A stretch of DNA of 64,000 nucleotides, taken from Verrucomicrobiia bacterium (lineage in GTDB: Bacteria; Verrucomicrobiota; Verrucomicrobiia; Limisphaerales; UBA9464). Under the pieces are notes generated by a model. It made no database searches, was not told where the DNA came from, and was given only the letters and a program-made list of their open reading frames with translations. The DNA lies in the NCBI GenBank assembly GCA_019634635.1, contig JAHCBB010000025.1:1-64000 (forward strand), in the 5' to 3' direction. This document shows positions 47,401-56,100 of the stretch, in pieces (the first letter of the stretch is position 1; each line of letters starts with the position of its first letter). Both the position numbers and the translations under genes were made by a program.

Positions 47401-50125
47401 ACGCGCGGGGCAGGATGCCGCTGATGCCCTTCCGCAGGTTCAAGTAAGCGACGCGGCCGCCGGGCTGCACCTGCACCGAGTTCGCTCCATTGTCGCCATC
47501 CACCGTGTAGGCGCCCGGCACCCCCGCCGTCTCCTGGGTCATCGCCTTGGAAAAGACCACGGCCACCACGGTGCCATAGTTGGCCCAGGGCGGTCCGATG
47601 CAGGGATTGCCGGGGCGCCCTGCATTCACCCGGAGATCCTGCTCGACGGCAATCAGGGCCGGCGGCAGTTCCTGCACCACCGTGGCGACGGCGGGAATCG
47701 TCGAATCCACGGTGCCATCGGAAACCAGATCGACACCCAGCGTCTCAACCCCGCCACCAATGGAGTAGCTGTAGGTCGCCTCCCGCGGCGGATTGGGAAT
47801 CGTCCAGCGTAGCTGCCTCGCTGTCCCGTTCGTGGAGACCAGCAGCACCGAGATCTCCGCAACCGGAGGGCCGTTGGTGAAGGTCCAGAACACCGTCCCA
47901 TTGGTTTCGTGCCGGAGATTGCCCCACGCGCCGCGGCCGCCGGAATACACCAGGGCGCCCGGCTGGGTGCTCCCCGGCACTTCGGCGCCGGTCTTGCCAT
48001 CACCGAACTGCACCCGCAGGCGTCCGTCACTGGCCGCGACCAGCACGAACTCCTGCCCCAGCCCCGCGTAGTCCGCAGCGCGGTCCACCAGTCTCGCGCT
48101 GGCGTCCAGCGCGTCTGCCGACTCGATGGCGGCAACCAGCGCATTCCGCCATTCCAGCCCGGCGCCAGTCTCCCGCAGGATCTGATCAAACCCGTCACTG
48201 AAGATCCGCCCACCCTGCCAATCCCTGAGCAGGTCGGCGAATACCCGACGGGCCGGGTCGCCATAGCTCAACCGCTGACCCGCCTCCGCCAGATCCAGCA
48301 CCCGCCGGGTGATCACCGAGCGGCCCACGCGCTGGACGCCCGGCGGCACCTGTCCCGCGGTCGCCACACTCAGGGCCTGTCCGAGGACGCGGTTGGCCGC
48401 GGCCAGCAGTTCCGGCGGCAATCCGTTGACCGCCTCCGGCAGCGCGATGGTGTCCGGCGACAGGGCCACCCCTCGTTCATCCACGCCCAGGCTCAGGCGA
48501 AACCGCCCGACGACGCTGTCATCGCTCGTGGTGAGGTTGGAAAAGCTCACCGCCCCCGTCCGCAGGGAGCGCATGCGGAAGGTCGCCGTCACCGACTGAC
48601 CCGGGAGGATGGTTCCCAGCTCGACCGTTTGCTGGGCTTCGTCCTCCAGCCGTGCCCCACTGATCGAGTTCTTGTTCAGGGTCACCTGCACCAGGTTGGC
48701 CGGTGTGATGCCGGTGTTCAGCAGCGTCACGCTCGCGTCGTACGGTTCCCCGGTCCGCACGGTGCGCGGATGCGAGAACGCCATGGAGAACCGCGGATTG
48801 CGTACCAGGACGGATCCCGCCGCCTTTCCCTTCACCCGCACCGGACCCGCCGCCAGCCCGTCCATCGTCGCCTCGAGGTCCAGGTCCATGACATGCAATC
48901 CTTCCTGGAGGCCCTCGACCAGGAACTCGGCCTGCCCGGACTGCCCCGGGTCCAGGCGCGCGACGTCGTCCGGGGTGCCGAACGCGCCATCAGGCCCCGG
49001 CTGAACAATCTGCTGGACCGGCTGGATGATCTTGTCCGGACCCACCCGCGCGAACCGGAGCGGATCATCCCCAGGCACCGCGTGGCTGGCGGCCGGGACG
49101 CGGTCCGGCCCGGGAGGCAGCTTCAGGGTGGCCTGGATTTCCCGAACGCTGAGGCCGGATCCCCGCGGCGCGGCGTTCTCTGTGTAGATCTGGACGCTGA
49201 AGAACTGGTTTAGGTAGCCGATATTTCCGGGGATCACCATCAATGCGGGGATGGGCGGGATGTTGAGTCCGAGGGGTTCATCCTCGCCGGGATCCACCAC
49301 CTGGAAATTGATGCCCTGGACCTGGATGTTCAGCTGGGACACCTCGAACTCGGGCGGCAACTGGGTTGTGGCGGCGATCTGGCTGTTGAGCACGGCCGCC
49401 TCCGCCAGCTTCTCCTCCAGTTCCGCCGCCGGGATCAGCTCCACCGAGTCCACGAACCGCGGCGACACCACCGGGAACGTGATGGGGATGGTCCTTCCAT
49501 CGAGCACAAATGCGGCCTCGAACTCCACCACCCGGAAATTGGATTCATCAATGAAGATCCCCTTCTCCTGGATCTCCTCATAGGTCAACGGACGCGACGT
49601 CACCCGCGACACCAGGATTTCGTCAAACACGCGCACCGGCACGATGGCCGGCGATCCCTCCATGCGGGTCCGGCCGGTGGTCGCTTCGACCAGCCGGATC
49701 GAATCCAGCTGGTAGTCCCCCACGAGATTCAGGGGTGGAAACAGCATCGGCTGGTTCACCGCGCTGACAATCCGGCGCGGCTCGGGGAACCCGGGCCCTC
49801 GAAGATACGCCTCCACATAAGCCCCATCCGCCAAAGCTTGCGTCGCCTCACCCCCCGTCAACGTGACCGACACCGACCCCGCAATCCCCTTCGGCACCGC
49901 CACCGCCGCGGGTGTCACCTGCAAGCCGGTGCCGTTGATGCGATAGGTGAGGGTGGTCAGCGGCTCGGCTCGAAGGCACAACCAGTCGCCCGCCAGAACA
50001 AAAATCGCGCCCCATACAAAAACCGACTTCGCCAGAGTCGTCAAACGAGCAAAGCCACACGACCGGCCACCAGGGCCTCTCCCCGCGGTTCCCGATCCTA
50101 AAGCCTTGAACGCGTTGCGCATCAT
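35432..50125 (-). CDS. Giant mosaic surface protein with carboxypeptidase-regulatory-like, Ig-like, discoidin-like and Gly-rich modules
   Basis: A 4,897-residue exported protein. A hydrophobic segment (about 34-52) is an atypical signal after a basic N-terminus. From about 940 to 2,200 there are many carboxypeptidase-regulatory-like beta-sandwiches (motif G.v...DG.f.f..vP.G.Y). Ig-like/SbsA-type modules follow at about 2,215-2,430 and 2,730-2,840 (SVTPADGATGVDREPTVRVVF). A calcium-type motif DVDTDGDGFTNREEL lies near 2,940 and a discoidin-like domain near 3,090-3,240. Five Gly-rich units span about 3,365-4,755. The end, FFLEW/FFRLR-like, resembles other Verrucomicrobia secreted proteins (GFFRLRRVG). 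No enzymatic site was found; adhesion or carbohydrate binding is likely. The start overlaps the stop of the Rhs gene by four bases; MMRN offers ATG 50125 or 50122. Confidence 0.85.
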   Translation of the reverse strand: MMRNAFKALGSGTAGRGPGGRSCGFARLTTLAKSVFVWGAIFVLAGDWLCLRAEPLTTLTYRINGTGLQVTPAAVAVPKGIAGSVSVTLTGGEATQALADGAYVEAYLRGPGFPEPRRIVSAVNQPMLFPPLNLVGDYQLDSIRLVEATTGRTRMEGSPAIVPVRVFDEILVSRVTSRPLTYEEIQEKGIFIDESNFRVVEFEAAFVLDGRTIPITFPVVSPRFVDSVELIPAAELEEKLAEAAVLNSQIAATTQLPPEFEVSQLNIQVQGINFQVVDPGEDEPLGLNIPPIPALMVIPGNIGYLNQFFSVQIYTENAAPRGSGLSVREIQATLKLPPGPDRVPAASHAVPGDDPLRFARVGPDKIIQPVQQIVQPGPDGAFGTPDDVARLDPGQSGQAEFLVEGLQEGLHVMDLDLEATMDGLAAGPVRVKGKAAGSVLVRNPRFSMAFSHPRTVRTGEPYDASVTLLNTGITPANLVQVTLNKNSISGARLEDEAQQTVELGTILPGQSVTATFRMRSLRTGAVSFSNLTTSDDSVVGRFRLSLGVDERGVALSPDTIALPEAVNGLPPELLAAANRVLGQALSVATAGQVPPGVQRVGRSVITRRVLDLAEAGQRLSYGDPARRVFADLLRDWQGGRIFSDGFDQILRETGAGLEWRNALVAAIESADALDASARLVDRAADYAGLGQEFVLVAASDGRLRVQFGDGKTGAEVPGSTQPGALVYSGGRGAWGNLRHETNGTVFWTFTNGPPVAEISVLLVSTNGTARQLRWTIPNPPREATYSYSIGGGVETLGVDLVSDGTVDSTIPAVATVVQELPPALIAVEQDLRVNAGRPGNPCIGPPWANYGTVVAVVFSKAMTQETAGVPGAYTVDGDNGANSVQVQPGGRVAYLNLRKGISGILPRALTIIGVSDVRTNLLATVTTPIRSVVPGTEVPFTGGVAIRGRALKGDGGPAPGIPVTLTMYDQANGANGCETWTRRVSQVLSDEGGNFTFDFVMAGIPYSISATDTSGLSEEALTLIAGNTADGQVERERILQLATSAGTRNTLLGLFAAGSLPEAIAKVEGLDRALVRDTVQMGSSREGQTVPIALRFRGRATVLGQIVAEDGTTPVPRAAVNLFPDAGSRELGRGILADGDGRFVFYGVPLGIYSVEVQTSDRRSRVVAGLLEIPGDVAVLTIELPSFQTPLGALRGTVFEADNLTAHGGARIFVGRLAGQQVQEVVRIVEADSDGNWHADQIPARAYDVVAISQDGRRKGVRAGYVVAADAVSVANISLEATTQLFGRVQFEDGRPAPNALVAGGLSLVRSDMFGNFALEGVPVGNRQISAGVERDPDAGIDFPRLGSANVQVVAGANNYVVVKLRAAGRIYGRVTDLNGSGIGGIRVAIPMEGGFYWTDADSRGNYAFENLGLGGYTLSAPANATAPQLNVNRLNEQIRSGDEDEILAAFEEAIRVFVGADDPLITGEQRNFRPITWGFTRTALQFDGQSVEANIRMLREGTLAGRVLNHQGVPIGARVRLNGIGPALNGEPKITIRGELNSDPATGLFIFPGQLLAGPWSVQAASPFYPVVLQENGITTDLDLNVTNVILQFPPIRDTNGRLVGRVLNPDGTPVGDGVRVRISFAADFEIRTDDDGTFDTQIAVPAGGYRAEAIDDVSGLRGEAFVRVVAGITNQLDVRLLTRESAIEVTVVRGNGLPAAGAQVDIEHGTYPREARVTLFADSDGRATFQGLWEGRYAVSAHYAEASTRVAARGGITVGPGETGPVILRLGGTGILTGQFVKLDAVTPVEGAQVSVGSLGFATTDVDGRFRFEGVPLGTHTLLTSDPVSGAAARATATLSFADQTVDVRIIEGARGEVNGFVLDSYGQRYVAGATVRISYSDGLTPARTVTTGPDGRFSIPGSPIGAFALSAQDLPVAAGGRGTSGSASGVLLATTLVATVDVQLQRLGAISIRVVRADGATPADNVTVSLAGRQRDTDALGLATFDNLTLVSHPVTAVSRRGGEVRNAVQGRVTISEPGTNALVTLVLPGVGSVRGIVVGSDGNTPVPGAEVVITFRSPLFAGQSVTAVSGADGRFEFTDVPVGDYRVSASSVSLAAAINAAIGVGGETDDVTLRLGDSGGVIGRLMRADGVTPVPGVDVLLLYASQSANPGRAFVRSDVEGRFQFSNIPVGSFELESVAPSFGGVIRTVDTLEGNGQTLDLGDLRFDEAFPMVIAVAPADSAEEVATTASVDLEFSEALAASTISTNGVLLRWVATGRRADVQLELLETNGVPRLLRMTPLVPLVSEQIYEIVVLAGDLLNAGGGVTGSGPRDLVGRALTVPFVSRFRTADNDPPVLLSLFPTNGMIQIDPRAVPRLSFNETLRPAGFSVRLTGPDGEVAGQAGVGVDGRVLSFVPADLLRANANYTLTVGNVFDLAGNRAAGEPFVATFATLDTVGPTLSTLQIADSRAPVAGAVVPVEALFQDPEPGAQVRFTQDFRPMGTRDAFPFRVDVTLPATGSTTIRAIATDEFGNDGPLIERIITVQGNQPPTLVFERITPLEGPVPSGSFVAVDVVAADDSGIGEVRAIVAGLGTGELASTNAPRLRVQGTVAPEAGPGSQVQVFAEALDDLGVSSGQQVLTLEVSDGTAPTVVVTAPETGSVVRPGETIPLTLRLDDNFGVTHAEVAVSGAFVSAVETTLSAPRMEGTEVVQIPVPTQAPTNGAVITLAITVRDAAGNRSNPLPFAMRMVDTTPPSVVSVTPADGATGVDREPTVRVVFSEQLDAATIIPEHFVLTEMDSGLLVTLTLDLDPDQRTVRATPEAPLDLSRVYRFTVNPGVADLAGNTLAAPVVTEFSTDDFRLLSPRDGQPMVEGQLLTLAADSESLVFAAVRFRRDGGELAVVRSAPFQWATDVPLLDGAASDDVEYAAEALDADGIVLARTQSVVRVFPLDVDTDGDGFTNREELEQGTDPFSPNFPPEIQFPATLEIVQGVLTRFEVTATDADGNLRRVRLRESADDTNIRLFDRLEFADNGLQVRESAANTNTLSTTLLVRHNFTHETQLLLEAADSQGLTTRHTVRVTTLSDLDGDGIPDRDDPDMDGDGFEGNLARGATTRASSSGFGSEPSLAVDGNRNQDWSGGSIFHSGVELHAYWEADLGRVVPLGAIDIYLRADCCESRNRVAVLVAGEPFVDLDFTEAELPATYRNGAVEVYRTTGEYDSGVIRVPTSASGRYVRVAHLASDFLHLAEVEVFSQESNNAVELARGTDPFNPDTDGDGIPDGVEVSGANGFITDPLKADTSGDGIPDGFAVALELDPTVNSGAAGVVVIDNRTVTFSGLARLHTLILTNGAVLTHRNADVAADLLGEPRLELVVTRLVVDATSRIDVSGKGYLGGRSGGNTGNEGRTQGNTIAGGSSRRNGGSYGGLGGVGSAEPGLAFAFGSFRDPNELGSGGGSDSGAAGNGGGLVRITAESVVLDGLIVADGGDGASLGGGGSGGGIKLAAGSLTGQGRIQANGGAGNPQQSGGGGGGRIALTYVTASATILAGLQAEGSAVGLRPGTPGTLHVARPGEPGELIVDAGREENLAVATPLHSLATGNSTGLHDHTLVDRRALFVPGALAGLELQLGTGSGLRHRILGNDHARIFTDPADGPLTASATAGDPYRAELSVGRLVIRRGATVEIVDAARDRADRRGVLAARDLELSAQARLVHPVATPTSRHGLELAIANALSVDATSRIDVSERGYLGGRSGGNSGNTGRTLGNTTEGGSLRRNGGSYGGLGGVGSAEPFANATYGLFRDPNEPGSGGGSDSGAAGNGGGLVRITARSVVLDGQILALGGDGSSLGGGGSGGGIKITTAVLSGTGRIRADGGEGIPAYSGGGGGGRIALSYDDAPDFDFGRLQVNGGGGLNSGAPGTIQVRRGQEPVQLVVRGNGRETPLPELAGDELLVLDGAWVSATNVTVASLTLTNGAVLTHPGATLGGAPRLEIVADTMTVSVNSRIDVSARGYLGGRSGENSGNTGRTLGNTTDGGSLRRSGGSYGGLGGVGSAEPFVNAIYGLYRDPNELGSGGGSDSGAAGNGGGLVRITARSVVLDGHILAMGGAGSSLGAGGSGGGIKLTTGVLSGSGRIRANGGEGIPAYSGGGGGGRIAVVYDSAPDFDFGGLQAIGGGGLSEGGAGTIHARRASEPALLVVRGGGRETPLPELAGNEHVVLDGARVSATNINAGRLVLTNGAVLTHPGAGLLDEPRLEIRTRDLTISTNSRIDASARGYLGGRSGENAGNFGRTLGNTNEGGSQRRNGGSHGGVGGFGSAESWANTAYGSFRNPNELGSGGGSDSGAAGNGGGLVRITAEHVVLDGELAADGGNGSSLGGGGAGGGVYLATGILTGQGRIRANGGEGAGTLAGGGGGGRIAIISTLAPEFATAGLQALGGLVGSQQGTPGTVYLQNPEDPRGRLIVDGFGRNTPVSFTPLSSLAGGISTAVAPDRLTDDLARLVPGSLVGLSLKPNAAHAAVFRILANTSSEIVTDPLDGDLTAVATSGNSYSAELAVGHLALKGGARVELFDADQARADRRGRLHVITAEIVGGSVLSHPPATVESQFGLEVVVDDRLTVDAQSRMDVHARGYLGGRSGGNSDNNGRTLGNGSETGSTRRNGGSYGGIGALGNTEGTVNVLYGEADDPNEPGSGGGSDSGAAGNGGGLVRLHVSSLDLDGAIEAGGGDGASLGGGGSGGGVWIATRTLRGTGTVRARGGNAGGSSGGGGGGRIAVRYEEATDFNLANLQVTGGNGFGFGADGSLFLVPVSFVPPSPLSTGFADDFVGVTAIHLRAIGELTGTTPFSVGTDRGEVLEILWRAPNPQQYFLEWCQDLEQWMPVPSTAEYSPGSTEVRQFLRLDGGRGFFRLRRVGGQGVEK
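35856..40032 (-). repeat. Five glycine-rich coding repeats with two alternating spacers
   Basis: Five units, each about 460-490 bp (155-165 residues), lie at about 39548-40032, 38478-38966, 37690-38178, 36924-37390 and 35856-36323. Each runs SRIDVS-like, GYLGGRSG, GGSYGG, DPNE.GSGGGSDSGAAGNGGG, GSGGG and GGGGGRIA. Spacing from unit to unit is about 1,065, 790, 790 and 1,065 bp: units 1-2 and 4-5 are joined by a long spacer with a conserved DRADRRG segment, units 2-3 and 3-4 by a short one with ETPLPELAG. The layout is symmetric. Units 2 and 3 share a 50-bp identical stretch (38803-38852 and 38014-38063, 789 bp apart), so they arose by recent duplication. Confidence 0.85.
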
Positions 50126-53100
50126 CGCCTCAATTCCATTTCGCGCTTCCGCTTCCGAGCCTTATCCATCCCATAAAGGTATCTCGCATCGGAATCTGCC
50201 CGATCAATGTCCTCATAGGCTTCACGCCACCTCATTAACCGCCCATATTGATCGGGAGCATTATACAAGAGCACAGCGCCGATGCCGCCAGCTCCAAGCT
50301 TGAGTCCCGTCATGGCAAGGTAGGTTCCCGGTGTGGAGGACAACTGTACCGCGTTTTCATGAGCATTCATCAAACGCGAATGCCGCCAATTCCCGACCAA
50401 ACTCCACCTGCTGCTTGCCTTCGCCGCCCGCAACTGAGTCACCTGGCCACCAATGGACGCTCCCATGTGTAACATCTCGTGGATCGCGGTCTGTCGTCCG
50501 GTCGCGAACGCGGGAATCCCAAATCCCGCGTGAGGATTCCCCTGCATCCAATACTTCCCAATTTTGCCAAGCTCCGAGTGGTCCCAGAGTGCCCCCACTG
50601 AATTATCGGTCCTGGCAAAAAATGTATTATGCTTAAGCTGTTCAATGACCGTTTGCTGGTCGACTGACTTCGTCAGACCCCATTTTTCAGCATACCGATT
50701 ATATTTCTCAATGGCTCTTGCAAAGTCATCGGATTGAGCAATTGCGATGTAGGCATCCTTGAGCGACATGTCCAGATTCTTGGCCATTGGCTTCACGATC
50801 CCCAGGAATCCACTTTCCAGTTTCGTCCGCCTGATGATGCTCGCCAATGTCGACTTAAAGATTGTATCCAATGGATCGGATCTTCCTAGATTGCTCAGGA
50901 TGACACTACCCAACCCCTCCGGGTTGCTTTTCGGGACAAACGTCGAAACCTCAGGGGCGACCTTTGCCACCTGATTTCCACCGCGAAGCAAATTTCTAAC
51001 CACTCCGAGAACACCTCCACTAAGCCCGCTCGGGTCACGAATCCCCACCGGATTGTTCCGCATACCGGCATACAAATTAACGCTGTCCTCATAGCCTAGT
51101 GGGTCAGGCTCCAGGAACATTCCGCTTAAAGGATCATAGTATCGCGCACGGAGATAGATCAATCCCGTCCCATAGTCGAAATACTGTCCATGAAACAGGA
51201 ACGGAGATTCCACCGAACTTTGCGCCAACTGCGGGGGTGCTGTATGCGGTTCCGGAATCGACCTGTAGTATGGGATTCCCGGAGTGCCCACCGGCAAGAA
51301 TGAGACTACAGCCGGGTCATTTCGATTACCCCACTCGTCTGCAAGCACGCCGCCGGTGATAGCCACCGTTACCGGTCCGGGAAGGGTTACACCGCCGGCG
51401 ATGGCGGTGATCTCCTGATCCGACAGGGCACGCCCGTGGAGTACCACTTCGTCAAGGTCGGCGACGAGGTAGGCACCCGTCCCCTCCCGGCTTCCAAATT
51501 TCAACGTTGCCGTCGAGGACAGCGAAATGCCCGCGTCGCGAGCCGCCACGACGACACCATTGGTGAACAGGGCGAACTGCTCACCCTGCCGGCGCGCTCC
51601 TACCTGTATCCAGACATTGGTGGCAAAATCCATTGGACTCGATTCCACCGAAATCTCATTGCCGGAGCCGTTGCCGAGCACCAAGCGAAGGCGATGGTCA
51701 GCCGTCTTAAACAGTGACCAACCCGCCCGTGTCGCCTGTGTCCATTTTTCCACCAAGACCTGGTCTCCTGCCAGTTTGTGGAACCGCGACCAGACCGACA
51801 GGGTGAAGTCGCCGCCGCCCAGATTGAAGGCCGCGGCATTAGTGATTTCCGCATGCGCGCCGTCTCCGCGAAACACAAAGGACTGCTGATTTAAGCCGGG
51901 GGCTGCCGTCGCTCCTCCGCGCAAAATTCCGCGATGCCCCGAAATGACCTCCGAAACCTCCGCGTCCCCTGGCCACCAACCGAGCACGCCAGTGGGAGTC
52001 ACCGGAAGTGGCTCGGACGGCGTAAATCGGAGCACGGAATATGGGAACGATCCCGTAGCCTCCAATAAGACTTCTGTCGTACCGGGAATCGGGGTCGAAT
52101 CAATCGACACACTCAGCACGTTGTTCCCATCCAGGAGCGGAATCGGAACGATTCCGGTGCCTTCTCCGGGATCCGCAATGGGAGCCATGACCGGCTCGGA
52201 CAGGACAACTCGCAGGGCGCCGCTATCCTCAGATGCGATGCTGACAATGGACGGAGCAACCGCGTCGGCCCCTTCGAGGACCGGTTGACCGAATGGATCG
52301 TACCAAACCCTCTCGAGAACCCGGCCTTCGGCATCGGCAACTGCGATCACCGAGTCGGCAACGTCCCTGAGGTAGTAGTAACGGAGCAAGGGACCATTCT
52401 GACCCTCGCGAATATCCGCGGCGACGGGAGCATCGCCATTTCCGTAATAATAGCGGCCCACCAACGCCGCCTCACCTTCGCTGCGGTCGTACTCTTCAAG
52501 CAGACGATTCCGGTCGTCATAGACGAAATGCCGGAGTTCGAGCAGCAATCCGTCACGTGTCACCCGGCGCAGATACCGCAATCCCTCGGCCTGATACTCA
52601 TACTCAACCATCCGCCCGTCGCCGAAGTCGATCCGGACCAAATCACCCCGTCCATTGTGAACCAACGACGCAGGAGCCCGCGACCCGCTCCCCGCACCCG
52701 ATTCGCGAATCAGCAGTTCCGCACGGGCGACGCGCCCCAGAGGGTCGGCCGGACCGCGATCAAATCCATCGACACGCATTGGCTCAAGAAACTGTCCATG
52801 GCCACTCCAGTTCGTCGCAAACCCGGGGGGCTCACTCACGGCCCCAGTTGCAGCGGAAGACAAGAGCAGATCCAATCCGGCAGGATCGTATCGGTACTCC
52901 CGCTCATAAAGTCCGCCCTGAGCATCCTCGCCTTCGCCGGGGATGACGCCAATCGCCGCGCTTTGAAGTCGTTCTCCCTCGTCATAGCTGAAACGGTCGG
53001 CCCTGCCGCCCCGGTGGAGAAACTGCTGGGCAACCGGATTATTGACTGCGTTGTACTCCCACCTCAGGTGTGCGAGCACGACGCCGTCGTCCCTCCGGGT

Positions 53101-56100
53101 AAACCGACTGGCCGTCATCCGTCCACGGGCATCGAACTGATTGACCTGGCGGATTCCGGAGCCGATGAAGACCTCCGCTGGTTGATTCAAACCCCGCCAT
53201 GAATTTACGGACAGAATGTTGCCCGAATTATCAGACACGCCAATCAACCTTCCGGAGACGTCACGGTCCTCAGTCACCTCGTGGCCAGAGGGGTAGATGA
53301 CTGACCGGCGGGAGCCATCCTCATTGTAGTTGCAATGAATTGCAAAATCGCCACCGGCCTCCTGCCATCGTGAGATCAGGAGGACTCCTGATCGATCATA
53401 GGTGCTTGTGTGCACGTTTTGGGCACCGCCATCCTGGCCGTAGAAACTGGACCGAATCCGGTCGAGAGCATCGTACTGGTACTCCTCGTCGAACCGGGTC
53501 CCCTGGAAGGCGGTCGCCCTCCGGATTGGACGCCGCTTGAGATCATAGTCGGTCTCGACAGTGCCCCCACCAGGGAGGCTTGTTTTCCTTGGCATTTGAC
53601 GGGGGTCAAAGTCGCTTTGAGAAACCACATCTCCATTCCTCTGCCGTTGTTCCGTCAGGCGAAACTCATCGTCATACGCATAGGCAAATCCCGACGAGGG
53701 ATCCCCGGTATAAATGACCTCCCGCTGGCTGTCATATCGGTACCGGAACTCCAAACCATCACTCCGACGGCGTTGCAGGGGCTCCCCGAGAACCGTGTAA
53801 TTAAAGGTGTTTGCGTGATTCCGTGCATTGATCACGGAGGCATTCCGTCCATCGGCCCTTGGAATGTAGCGGACCAACAAGCCCTCCAGATCGCTCTCCG
53901 TTTCGACCTGGTCCAGGCCGTTGAATGACGTTGAGACTCGGTAGGTGACACCATCCTCCAGATGATCCACACGCTCCAAGCGACCTCCCGAATCGGGGTA
54001 CATCTCCGCCGACGCGATCGGGCTCTCCGTCTTGACCATATCCCCGGAGTCATTCCATTGAGCCTGAACCGTCATTCGTGGACCTACCACCGTGGATCGA
54101 AGGGGAGCATAGTTATACTCGCTCCGCGGTGAAATTACGCCCCCTTGGACCAATGCTTGCTTCGGTCTCCCCAGGGCATCTATGGATGGAATTGCCTGCT
54201 CGGCAACAACCCCAAACTTGGGATCAACAGTGGTCATCTTCCTCACCTGCCCCCCAGGAAAATACTCCGTCAATGAGGCCTCCTCAGCCGCTCCGGTTCT
54301 GCTCACAACGCTCGTGACCCGATCCATTCCGTCATAGCTGAACGTGGTCACGATTTCGCCCCCTTCCCACGTCTCAATGACATTGCCATGGCGATCCCGT
54401 CGATACACCTCGACATAGGTCCCCAATGTCATTTTGGTCACCTGATCATGCTGGTCGTACTCGAATGACTGAACAGCACCCCCCGGATGATGAACCGTGG
54501 CCACCCGGAAATTTTTGTCGGGGGCATACCGCCACGTGATCGAGCTGGACTGACCATTGACATCCACCCCGTCGCTGGTCTGCTCCAACATGAACCCACG
54601 CGGGTGAAATGTTCGCCGCGTCACCAGGACCTGCCCATCACCAAGCTCCTCCTCGGTTCGAATCTCATTGCCCCGCTCATCGTAGCCGTGACGAATCACC
54701 GATGTCCCGCGCCCCGACTCCAGAATCTGCAGCGCTGGACTATAGTGGAAGTGTGTTGGGAAACCCACGGGAGGCGTGACAACGCTTGGGTGTCCGAGGC
54801 GAGACGCGGAATCATTTCCATATTCGTAACGCGTGGCATGGTCCCCGACTGTTGTTCGTCGCGTAAAACCGGTCGCCTCGTCATAGACTGCTCCACTTCT
54901 CACTCCACGGACGTCCGTGTTTGACGTCAGCTGTCCCCTGGAATTGTATGTGAAGGTCTCTGTTTCGGACGGGCCATGCCGGATTGAGGCAATGACTCGG
55001 CCGTCATCATTGAGAGAAAACACATGAGCAAATCCATTCGCATCCAGGTGTTCTCCGGATGGCAAATTATATCTGGGATCAAACTCTTGCGTTTCCGTAT
55101 ATCCTTCTCCTCCACGCGGGCCAGGATCGACTGTGACCCTGAGTAGATTTCCACGCGAGCGGAAGATCGGATTCCCCTCGTCATAGGTTCGCGTCTCCAC
55201 CCTTCCTTCAGGATACTGAATCTTCACCAGCAGTCCCATTGGATTGTATTCCGGCTTAGACTCCGATTCCTCTCCTTGGCCTCCAACGACCCGATACGAT
55301 GTGGGTTGTCCGAATGAGTTGAATGTGACCTCCGTGCTGCGGCCATCGGCCTCCGTACCGGTGGACTTCTGGCCTTCCATCGTTGCGGCTGAATTGTCGT
55401 CAGGGATTGAAATGACCATCGGACTAGTCCCGGTCCCCGCTCGTGCCACCGCCTTCCCTGCCGGTCCAATTGAGACATCTGCATTAAAGAGTGGCGTCCC
55501 CTCCCTGCCCGTTGAGACGCCGACGATTCTGCAGTTGGCATAATTATATTGAATCAGTGGCCGGCCAGAAAAGCCGGAGTTCTCGCCGTTGACCCGTATG
55601 CCCTCGCGCTGGAGGAGAAAGCCGTCGTCACTGTATCCATAGAGGACCTCACGGGCGGCGTAATCCCGCAATCGCCGCACCTTGCCCTGCAAGTACGCGT
55701 TGTCAGTCCTCTCATCAAGCCCTTCCTGGAAGCCGGGATCCGCGAGGCTTCGGTAGTAGCCAAACTCGACATAGCGCGGCTCGCGAACGGATCGGTCATC
55801 AATCCGGACCAGCCACCCATTTGAGTCATATTCCAGGACGTGACGATTGAGTGGGAAGCGATCGATCACCATCTCCAATCGGCCGTCGGGACCATAGCGA
55901 TGGCGGACGCCGTCATGAGAGAGCCGTTCGAAACGGCCGTCACGAAACTTGACCAGCAGGTTGAAGAGCCCCTGCCCCTCTGCGGGCAGGTAGTAGTCAG
56001 AAACGGTGTCCAGGTATCCGTAGTCGGAGACCAATGGATCTTGGGAATACTCCGGAGGCATGTTGGTGCTGACCCAGCGGAAGTGGAGTACACGACCTCG

